DNA of 64,000 nucleotides from Micromussa lordhowensis (Eukaryota; Cnidaria; Anthozoa; Scleractinia; Lobophylliidae). Under the pieces are notes generated by a model that saw only the letters and a program-made list of their open reading frames with translations, had not been told where the DNA came from and searched no databases. The stretch's first letter is position 1; each line of letters starts with the position of its first letter. Of this stretch, positions 55,330 to 64,000 are shown one piece after another. The position numbers were made by a program, and so were the translations under genes. The stretch lies in the NCBI GenBank assembly GCA_964020085.1, contig OZ026607.1:6430779-6494778 (forward strand), given 5' to 3'.

Positions 55330-58300
55330 CGAAAGATAAGTATCAAAACGTCTTGCTGGGGCCGTGAACAGGTACGAGAAGCATGAAGAAGAAACAAAAC
55401 GCCGTTTCTTTTTCAGAAAATGACTCAAAAAAAATACTCGACCAGTCTCAGTCGGCAGTTGAGCGAGACTAAACCAACTGCCAACATTGGTCTTCAGAAA
55501 TCATTTCACGTTAAAGAACCGTTGGTTTAATTAACAAACCCAATAAGCAAAATGTTTATGAGACCTATTTATTTAAAAAATTCAACTTTTCTCACTCTCC
55601 AAATACGCAGACTGTGGTGTAAGGAAAGAAACATCAGAACATCATTTAATTTCTTAAATGTAACATAACCTTGCTTTCCGACGCGAATTTATTTTCCAGT
55701 CCGTTTCAGGGCACAGCAGCGAGCAAAGTATAGCTCACTACAGCTCATGCGAGACGGCAAGAGATAAGTGACGGCCGTCTGTATCGCAGCCGGCCACAAA
55801 GAGTCTCCGACACTATTTGAAATGCACTTGAGAATCACCAATCACAGAGCACACAAATTTCCACCGTCACAAACGCTCCCTTCATTAAAAACTCGAATCG
55901 AATGGCCTCTAACGTGTCGATGTTGACCGCAACCACAAGTTTTCCGAGCGTGTTTTTTAACTCCTGCAATATTCAAGGCAACGTCCAGGTTTTTCAGCTC
56001 ATAGGGGTGCTCTGATGACAAAAACTGACTTGAACGTTCCAGCATTTTCTAAGATTTGTGGATTTCAAAATTCAATTGTGCTTTCGCGCTAAGTTTTTAT
56101 TCCACGAGAAGCCACGCTCGAAATCCGTCGTTTAGTTATTTTAAAGGGCCTTTATTTAAATTATTTCGAACAGACGCAACTAATGGCTGTATCATTTCAT
56201 CTATTAGGCACTACATGAAAATGACAAGAGGACTTTCTTTTTTGGCGACTTTTTCATAACATAGACCAGTTATAACAGTATGTGAAAGGGACACCTTTTT
56301 GAATGAATTAAAGGTGTATGATTATACGAAAGGAGTACCTTTTCTGTCAAAATGATATACGAAAGAGCATCCCCGGCCGTTAAACACGCTGTAGAGTACC
56401 CTATCCTCCTTCCTGAAATGTTCATTACCTGATTTGAATTTTCTAAACTAGCAATCGTATTTCAATCGTTTTTCGTTGATTTGCTTCAGGTTTCCCACTT
56501 CGTAAATAGATTCGCTCCCATTGTGAAGTCGAAATATTTGCTTGATCTATTAAATACAGGTTATTGAGCAAGCTGATGAGATATTGGCCTTTTTACGTGT
56601 TTGTTGACCAAGACGCAGTGGGGTCCATAAATATCCATATTATACACAACATCCAATAATTTTGAGCGAACAAGCTTGTTCGAGAAAGGATTTATCATAA
56701 AGAACACCGTTTCCTTGCGGGAAACAGTGAGTGAATCCAAGCGGCAACTGAGATCCCCCCATCTTGCCTAGTTGAGTGTGTGGGTTGTTTGTTTGTTTTA
56801 TTTTTCTGTTAATATTTTCAAGGTTCGTTGAATTTCGTTGTAGTTATGAATGATGGCAGCGAAAATCGCACTCATTATAGTTAGGATTTGAGCTTCTGAA
56901 TTTGCGTACACTCTTTTTTTATATAAGAACCTCTCTGTATGATTAACCAAAACTTTACGAACGTATTAAGAACGTTCTTCAGTTTGAGAGTCGATTAAAG
57001 GTAACAAAAATGTAAATTAACACAAATACTTAAGGGCATGTTTTGTATAACATTATTAATGGTTTTGTTATTGCATGACACACATCTCGGTTTGTAATAA
57101 TCAGCAGTTCTTATTTATAACTGTTCCAAATAACTTCCACACCATCAAAGTCATCAGGTGATACAAAGTCTGAAGTATTGTCAAGATAGATTTCCTCACA
57201 GCATTGATTTATTGAAATACTGACTAAAATTAGACGTTCTTATATATTAAAGAAAGAGTATTATCAAAAAAAGAGCGCTATAAAAAGGTTTTGTATTGAC
57301 CCACTTTTCGCCTCGTCTGAATGTCTAACCGCTGAAACCTGCAACAACTATTAGTTTGATAAATGGCCTCGTTGGCTTCTTTACATTTTGGATGATTACG
57401 AAAAATGTTCACGGTTGGTCAGGCTGAAACGAATTGTGGAATTGTTTTTCAACCGTTCTAAGTCATAACGACTGCCGGTCTGCAACTCTGTTGTTGTACT
57501 GGGAAGTTTCATGCATCCGAATTCAACCGGTTCAACCGAGTTTAAAGCCCACTGCATACTCTTCTTCTCAGAGACCACGAACAAACCTACTGACAGACAA
57601 TTCATCGCATGCAACAGGTACAAGAGGTCTTGAAATCTCAATTATTTTCCGTTGCCTGTAGTTCGCGAGCCAAAATATTTGATGGATTATAATTACCATT
57701 GTCGGATAAATTGCGCCAAATGTTCAGCATAGGCATGAATGAATGGCATCATGACAGGTCAAATCTACAAGGTGGGGTGAGGGGCGATGGGTGACGAGGG
57801 GTGATAGGCGACAACGGGTGCTTAAGATAGGGGGTACACATAAAAAAAAACCAACATTTTTGAACTTTTTCATGGCTAAGAAATGTTTCTCAAGTAAAAC
57901 TTTAACGCCTTAAGATTCAAATTCCGGCGAAAACAAAAATCCGATCTTTTACAGAATTTCTGGGTGTACCTGCCTTAACATCGCTCATTCCTCACCACTC
58001 GACCCCCGTTTTAGGCCTTTTGTTCTGTAACGGAATTGCTCTATATTTCAGTGTGCATCTGGATGCATTTGGAAAGGCATTCCATAATTGTTGTGCAAGA
58101 TAAGGGCGTCGTGACTATAAAATATTTAACAATTATCCTGCGAAATCGCGCGGAATATCGTCTGATACTTAGCCGACGAGGCCGTAGGCCGAGTCGGCTA
58201 AAATCAGACGATATTCCGCGAGATTGAGCAGGATAATTGTTTTATTATTCAACAAATTGATAACAAAACAGCCTAAATCCTAAATCGTAATATTTTTAAA

Positions 58301-59347
58301 TCTCTCTGTCGACATTTTCTCACTTCACTTTTTCTTCCCACGTACGAAGCTACGTATACCGCCGGATATCTGTTACCTACGGATGACAGATATCGAGAGC
58401 ATCATGACCATATTTGGATAGTGTTACAATTTGTTGAATAATAACTCTAAATATCTGCGCCTCTTCATTCGTGAGGAATATACTTCTCTAGCTTGAAGCA
58501 AAACTTAATATTTTTAATGAGGAAAATAAACAAGAGCCCACTTAAGCTTCTTGTGTCTTGGTTATTTTTCTCCTATTGTTTGCCCTTCTTGAAGCTGGGG
58601 AGTTTCCGTTTCCGCTGGTACATTCCCAGCGTATGTTTCCTACATACGTCCGTTTCCTTTTGCATCTAACAGAATCCTATGAGGTCAAACGTGACATGAA
58701 TAAATCTTCTACTTTGCTGGATGTTATTTAAACAGACCATGTTTGACACATCAACTAGTTCACATAGACGGAGATTACAAGAGTGTCCGAGAACTTTCTC
58801 CTGACAAGCAACTAGAGATTAAGTCGAAAAAGGTAAATTCCCTTACGGGGTATCTTCATACGACTCAATTTAGAATACGCAGTTTCCATGCATGGAGATA
58901 TTCATTAATTTTCTCAGCCTATGTTTTCCTTTCGTTTTAAAACTTCTAATGCATGTATTCTCGGCAAGCTTGCATATATAGCAAGTGATACGACTGGATT
59001 GAACGAGCTTGCAGATTTACAAGAGCGTTAATTTATTTGCATAAGTTACACTGACGAACAAATTAGTTATTATTGAAGCAAACTCCTCGATGAAACAGAT
59101 CTACAGGATAGATCACAATATACATACACGAAGTAACGCGAACTATAAAGCTAAACGAAACACAATATAAGAAACGTACGATAATAAGTCCTAATTCGCA
59201 AGATATTTGTTCATCTAAATGAGTTCGAGTGTCCGAAACAATATGGCTGACTAGCACAGGTCAGCGGTCCTAACGAGGCCTCAGTATGTGGCCAGCGGTA
59301 GTCCCTTCAATTATTAGTGTATGAGATTGTGAGAAATTTCTTTGGGG
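55330..59347 (+). repeat. Duplicated upstream region of precursor gene B
   Basis: Blocks at 55330-55700, 57000-57420 and 58470-58550 match 40400-41370 upstream of gene A. The intervening 55700-56990 and 58550-59340 have no counterpart and no recognised gene. 57775-57830 is a G-rich low-complexity stretch. Confidence 0.55.
58125..58446. mobile_element. Insertion with two nested inverted repeats
   Basis: AACAATTATCCTGCG (58127) pairs with AGCAGGATAATTGTT (about 58240), with GCCGACGAGGCCGTAGGCCG at the tip. Directly after it TTATTATTCAACAAATTG (about 58241) pairs with CAATTTGTTGAATAATAA (about 58427). Gene A's region reads through without it. Confidence 0.65.
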
Positions 59348-59604
59348 TCAGTGATAGGCAACGAGGCAGATGACCGAATGAACTATGGCCTCATGTTTTA
59401 TACGCGCAGCCGCGCGCTCCGGACTTAATTGTCATTTGAAACACTGTAGCTGTGTACGTAGTACTGATACTCATCGCATAACGGTAAGTCAGTTGTTGTG
59501 ACTAAATTAAATAGTGTGCAATAGCTCAACAAGCTGGATTGCAGCATTTGTATTGGTATACTAGCAGAATTCTACTAATTTCTGTTGCTTTCTTCTGAAG
59601 GAAT
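59348..59604 (+). promoter_or_regulatory. Promoter and 5' UTR of precursor gene B
   Basis: Nearly identical to 41395-41640. Contains the TATA-like TTTTATACGCGCAGCCGC and ends CTGAAGGAAT before the ATG. Confidence 0.5.
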
Positions 59605-61101
59605 ATGAAGTGCTTTGCTTTTTTCTTCATCTCTTTGGGCCTGGCGATGGCATTTCCTTACCCTCCATACCGTGATACTGAGGAGTTTGAAAACCAGATG
59701 ACCGGTATGTCCGTCAGTTTATTGCTATAGCTAGCAGCCGTTTTCATTTGACTTTTGAAAGTGACAATAGTATTAAAAGCCCAGTAGTGTGTTTAAGCAA
59801 AACTGTCGATTTAATTCACCAGCTGTACTGTGGCCTTTGTTTTACAGAACGAAACGCATCATTATCATCATAATCATATTTTGGTCTTAAAACAGGATAA
59901 TATTTATTATAAATATATATTTATTTCGGCAACACCGCTGGCAGTGTTGGCCAGCAGGGAACCAACTATGGAAATGTTGCTGTTGGACATCAATGGAACG
60001 GGGGCTCCTTCGGCCATGGCGGCCACGGCGGCTACGGCAATTACTACTATGGCAGTCGAGGTGTGTACAACTTCTTGTAGAAAACTGTATGATGCATTGA
60101 TATCTTGCTTGTTATGTACATAATAATTTTTGTTCCTTTGTGACATCCTTCGTATAAAGACTTCTATAAAAAAAATACCTTTGGATTAAAAGAAAATTTC
60201 ATTCTAATGTTCGGCGCCTTTTTTTACAGAAACAGAGCTGGAAGAATCTGGCCGACGTCAGATGACCTTTGGCGCAACCGCTGGCAATGTCGGCCAACAG
60301 GGAACCAACTCAGGGAATGTTGCTGTTGGAAGTCAATGGAACGGCGGCTATGGCAATTACTACTATGGCAGACGAGGTGTGTACAACTTCTTTAGAAAAC
60401 TGTACAATGCCTTGACATCTTGCTTGTTATGTACATAATAATTTTTGTTACTTTGTGACATACGCTTAGACGATTAAAAGCAAATTTCATTCTAATGTTC
60501 GGCGCCTTTTTTTACAGAAACAGAGCTGGAGGAGCCTGGCCGACGTCAGATGACCTTTGGCGCAACCGCCGGCAATGTCGGCCAACAGGGAACCAACTAT
60601 GGAAATGTTGCTGTTGGACATCAATGGAACGGCAAACGTCAGATGACCTTTGGCACAACCGCTGGCAATGTCGGCCAACAAGGAACCAACTCAGGGAATG
60701 TTGCTGTTGGACATCAATGGAACGGCAAACGTCAGATGACCTTTGGCGCAACCGCTGGCAATGTCGGCCAACAAGGAACCAACTCAGGGAATGTTGCTGT
60801 TGGACATCAATGGAACGGTAAACGTCAGATGACCTTTGGCACAACCGCTGGCAATGTCGGCCAACAAGGAACCAACTCAGGGAATGTTGCTGTTGGACAT
60901 CAATGGAACGGCAAACGTCACATGACCTTTGGCACAACCGCTGGCAATGTCGGCCAACAGGGAACCAACTCAGGGAATGTTGCTGTTGGACATCAATGGA
61001 ACGGCAAACGTCAGATGACCTTTGGCGCAACCGCTGGCAATGTCGGCCAACAGGGAAGCAACTCAGGGAATGTTATTGTCGGAGGTCAACTGAACGGCTG
61101 A
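59605..61101 (+). CDS. Secreted precursor B with seven related amidation-ready peptides
   Basis: Exons 59605-59704, 60230-60376 and 60518-61101, introns phase 1 (donors GTATGT, GTGTGT; acceptors TTTACAG), 276 aa. Signal peptide MKCFAFFFISLGLAMA, then FPYPPYRDTEEFENQMT. Exon 2 (34-82): acidic ETELEESG-RR, a peptide from QMTFGATAGNVG to GGYGNYYY, then GRR. Exon 3: ETELEEPG-RR, then six 31-residue repeats (93-276), each a 28-residue peptide from Q/HMTFG to GHQWN followed by GKR; the last ends in QLNG and the stop. N-terminal Gln can form pyroglutamate and GKR/GRR gives amidation, as in cnidarian neuropeptide precursors (general knowledge). Gly/Tyr-rich tails also recall some antimicrobial peptides. 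Start and frame are fixed by gene A, by exon phase and by the signal peptide. Whether the damaged exon at 59928-60060 is skipped is inferred. Confidence 0.8.
59928..60060 (+). pseudogene. Exon of gene B that lost its 5' half and acceptor
   Basis: Reads GNTAGSVGQQGTNYGNVAVG and HQWNGG, then SFGHGGHGGYGNYYYG and SRE, with the usual phase-1 donor GTGTGT. The expected acceptor, acidic spacer, RR and QMTF are replaced by AT-rich intron sequence with an in-frame TAA. No AG upstream gives the right phase from exon 1. The processing site is also weakened (GSR for GRR). Most likely skipped. Confidence 0.65.
60547..61098 (+). repeat. 93-bp coding minisatellite, six units
   Basis: Units start at 60547, 60640, 60733, 60826, 60919 and 61012; the last is 87 bp. 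Units differ by very few bases (GCA/ACA for Ala/Thr, CAG/CAC for Gln/His at the start, TAT/TCA for Tyr/Ser), which points to recent expansion or gene conversion. Confidence 0.95.
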
Positions 61102-61254
61102 CGTTAATGGAACGGCCGAAAACGAATGAAGGTTCTTTCTTTGGTTGCATCTTGAGCACGGAAAACCACTTTTCAGTTGTATTAATGTTTACACATGTAG
61201 ACTTTATGCTATCTTAGCACATGACGGAAGCAATGGTTGTAAAAGCAGTAGGGC

Positions 61255-61260
61255 AATAAA
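61255..61260 (+). terminator. Polyadenylation signal AATAAA of precursor gene B
   Basis: AATAAA in GGGCAATAAAGG, 154 bases after the stop, as in gene A. Confidence 0.65.
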
Positions 61261-61760
61261 GGTGTTAAAATTGCAGTTTATTGTTTGCTGACGAATATTA
61301 TTTTGACTGGTTTTCACGGTTGCGAATTAAGATAAGACAGGGGTAGTACTCGATTATGATACGAAAATTACATGAGGAGTACTGGGTCCCAAGATTATCA
61401 CTCTTATTAGCCTCTAGAAAATTGCACTGGCTCTGGATTGTGCCTAGAGTATTCGTAGTGGTTCCACTGTTGTCACAAGTGGCCATAGCAGTGCGCATAT
61501 ATTGCAAGGGGAGAGCAATGTTTCATTCGCGCACTGGGTCCCTTAGTAACACCACTCAAGTTACTCGCACCGTTTAAGCATTCACCCACGATATTCTCGA
61601 GCTTTAACTGCAGCTTGTTGATGACTTCTTTGACTAGTTTGTAAAGAGTTTCACCATCTGTTGTTTTCGTCGCATGAAATCCAACAAATGGTTCTTTGTT
61701 ACTGCCGTTCGCTGTATAGCCGAGACAAAATGGCGTTTGAATAACAACTTCAATTACCGT
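61261..61760. other. No gene seen
   Basis: The first ~120 bases resemble 43000-43130 after gene A (shared duplicated flank). The rest shows nothing recognisable. Confidence 0.4.
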
Positions 61761-62789
61761 TTGAAATATGACACTTGTTTGAAAATCGTATCCTCAGTTC
61801 TAATGGGTGTTTATTCAGATGGGTGTAACTAGTAAAACCAACAATCCTTTGAATAAATATTCTCTTAACATAACCAGTTACGGTGTTGTGCCGATGGTTT
61901 TGGATGACTTATTAACTTTTTATCTACGGAAACGAGGTACAAGGCACATTTGAACACGTCCCTTGGTTTCTCTATTGAAGTTTCAGCCCGAAGCCCTCAG
62001 GTGGGGAGGGGAGGGAGGGAGTTGTGGTGGTGGGACTGCTGTATGAAAGGGGATGCTCGACATCTCACTTAGGGCGTTGATGACGAAACGTCACTATTTT
62101 TAGCTTTCAAGTTTTCCTTCAGAGTGTGCTCGCAGAAATAATAATGAAAGAAAGTTCTTATTTCCGTTTTTAGGCTTCATTTCTGCTGATCTCTCCAGTC
62201 CGTCTGCATGTACAAGGTCCTTTCCTGAATTGGACAGCGGCTGGTAATCGCAGTCTATTCTGTTTTAAGTGGTATTTTTTAGGGGTCAAATAAAGCTCGA
62301 ACAGCGTCCAGATTGGTCTCCTTTTGGGGTTTAATTCAAATTTTCCGATAAACATCCCAGACCTTTTTCATATGGGAGTTCCCAGTAGCGGATCCTGACC
62401 TTGATTTAAGGGGGGGGGGCTCCCCTAGATCTGCCACTGGTTTCCCCCCCCCCAGAGTTTCAGTCCAGTTGACCTCAACGGGCAATGTCAGTGGAAATGA
62501 GAAATCTTTAGAGAGAATCCTAGCTTAAAAGGGAGATCAAATTTTTGTCAGTGATTGTATCTAGCCACATGAAAAAAATCGATGACTTTTCAAAAGTGAA
62601 GAGACGTTTTCTGAAATCAGCTGTTCAGAACTTGATACCTCTGTTCCAATGTTTGTTTACTCAAATGGGTCACTAGTCATTCTTGATCCATAAATCCCCT
62701 TTTCAATGTTGACTGATGACTCACTGCGTGTTCTATATATCAAACACTTTCGAAAGCTGTCTAAATATGCGTCCACAAAAACATTGTAT
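61761..62789 (+). repeat. Upstream block of ApeC-like copy 5
   Basis: Matches 4680-4970 (copy 2), 15720-16700 (relic) and, inverted, 19900-20700 (copy 4). Includes poly-G and poly-C runs at 62410-62455. No coding signal. Confidence 0.65.
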
Positions 62790-63855
62790 CCTCGTGAGGT
62801 GTAAGGCCCGAAAATTTCCTTGACGATAGAAATGGAAAAACTAAGACTAACAAAAACACCGAAATTAACAATTACTGAATACACGCACCCCTTCCCACAA
62901 TCCCGCAACACACCACCATGAATTACAATAGCTAATGTTTATTAAGTATATATATAAAAAAAACACTCGATATTAGCAGCATTGACACTAAATAAACTAA
63001 TTCTAAATATTCTATATCAATGTTATGCTTGGAAATTTTTACAACTAATTGCTAAGCTATTACGATTCCTAACATTAACTTAAGTAATTTTAAACCTATA
63101 CAATAATAACAAACGAATACGAACTAATTAATTATTTACAAGTTATATTCAGCAGTTCACTATACAGTTCAGTTTCACAATCCCTGTCTTTTCTTAACCA
63201 ACACCACACCACAAAACCCCAACCGATACCACAAACCTCCTCTTCTTCCTCTTTGGTTCAAACCTCGTCCCGCGTCTTCACGTCCTTTTCATTTTCTTAC
63301 AGCCAGCGTTTTCCTCTCAGCACAACGTCTTTCGACGCTCTCAATCACGCGCCACACAGTACGTACTACTTCTCAGTCCTATGGCCACCACTGACAAATG
63401 TGTTGCGTCAAGTTACTTCTTGGCTGGCGCCCACCAATGGCTTTTGGCAGTGAATAATACTTTCTCTCTTTGGCCACAGGCCCTTCACCTCGTCTTCTTT
63501 TTCTTTTACCTTCTTTTTCTTTTACCAACAAAACTCCTCCACACAACAACCCACTACGTCTGTACAACTTACATTTATACATTTATGGTAATTTTTCCCT
63601 GCAATTAACACTTAAAACATACGCTATAAAGAAAGTTACTGGAAAGAATTCTAGTTACACGCTTAATTGTACAAATTTACATCATTTCCAATACATACAT
63701 CTAAATTACACAATACACTAAGAATGTTTGAATATTAATTAATTTAATGTTACAAGAGTTACGTAATAACCAACGCCAAAATCCAAACAAAACACACTGA
63801 AACAAAAACCTAAACTAAACACAAACAACTATATGATAAAAAAAGAAATAATTTC
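62790..63855. mobile_element. ~1.07-kb insertion upstream of copy 5
   Basis: Copy 4 has the empty site (TCCACAAAAACC joined to TCTCAATCAGC). The right 215 bp also occur at 4978-5226 upstream of copy 2, so copy 2 carries a truncated version. No coding frame, clear terminal repeats or target duplication were found; class unknown. Confidence 0.55.
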
Positions 63856-63861
63856 GTGAAA

Positions 63862-64000
63862 TCTCAATCAGCTATCCGTAAACACACACCTTATTTTCCC
63901 ACAGTTATCGATATAATACTGCTTTGCTATCTGGGTCATGCACCATTTGGCGTTCGTCCTCGATCCAACAAGTTCCTTTGAGTCGAAGTTCATTTGTTGA
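63862..64000 (+). promoter_or_regulatory. Promoter of ApeC-like copy 5 (gene beyond the window)
   Basis: Same block as 5229-5375, with TATAATA at 63912-63918. The window ends just before the expected ATG of exon 1, so a fifth gene copy is predicted immediately to the right. Confidence 0.6.

Noticed and set aside
59830..60123. Frame running through 59830-60123 (VLASREPTMEMLLLDINGT)
   Set aside because: It is the wrong frame of the damaged cassette; the module frame and donor phase identify the true one.
60512..61030. 172-codon antisense open frame and two other plus-strand frames across the 93-bp repeats
   Set aside because: A stop-free repeat whose length is a multiple of three stays open in several frames. 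Only the QMTFG frame agrees with the signal-peptide exon, the exon phases, the dibasic sites and gene A.

Overview
The window is animal nuclear DNA, most probably from an anthozoan cnidarian (a stony coral or a close relative). The reasons are: AT-rich spaced genes with small exons and consensus GT..AG introns, a Penelope-type reverse transcriptase, CR1-like LINE fragments with (ATT)n tails, many foldback MITEs, an internal TTAGGG telomere tract, and two families of short secreted proteins of cnidarian style. There is no bacterial gene organisation, no rRNA and no CRISPR. Organism and family names come from recognition only; no database search was possible.

Region 1 (1-21 kb and 62-64 kb) is a shattered cluster of one gene family. 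Its product is a ~131-residue secreted protein: signal peptide (exon 1), short coiled coil (exon 2) and a 73-residue Cys-rich domain resembling the apextrin C-terminal (ApeC) domain (exon 3). The copies are: 1 (exon 3 only, cut by the left edge), 2 (complete, 5376-7716), 3 (exon 3 only, 5' part deleted), 4 (inverted, complete structure, but the Trp codon that opens the domain is TAG), an upstream-only relic at 15.66-16.74 kb, and copy 5 (promoter only, cut by the right edge). A 147-bp promoter block with a TATAATA box is shared by copies 2, 4 and 5. A Penelope-like element (10.56-13.06 kb) and several foldback elements sit between the copies.

Region 2 (21-31 kb) is almost entirely mobile DNA: a relic of the Region 4 gene family, foldback MITEs, a 1.27-kb element with long inverted arms, and a 5.4-kb element with ~490-bp inverted termini into which a second foldback element is nested. 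Region 3 (31.8-40 kb) holds four tandem ~1.62-kb noncoding units. One carries a 1.3-kb TIR transposon with a perfect 6-bp target duplication, one a head-to-head telomere-repeat patch, one a LINE 3' end.

Region 4 (40-43 kb and 55-61.3 kb) holds the most interesting content: two paralogous genes for secreted precursors built from peptide modules. Each has a signal peptide, an acidic spacer ending in EEPG or EESG followed by Arg-Arg, and peptides that end in Gly-Arg-Arg or Gly-Lys-Arg, the classical dibasic cleavage plus C-terminal amidation signal. The first (41641-42824, 101 aa) encodes two unlike peptides. The second (59605-61101, 276 aa) encodes one Gly/Tyr-tailed peptide and six tandem 93-bp repeats of a 28-residue peptide. 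All introns are phase 1, so modules can be added or skipped without breaking frame. Two further decayed modules lie at 21.8 and 54.1 kb. Such precursors are typical of neuropeptides and of some epithelial antimicrobial peptides; which of these it is cannot be read from sequence.

Between the two genes (43.1-54 kb) lies a decayed LINE on the minus strand, split by a 6.2-kb DNA transposon (GGCCTGTTCAAA termini) that carries a ~209-bp satellite array and two tandem 0.69-kb units, followed by further TIR elements and a tRNA-derived SINE.
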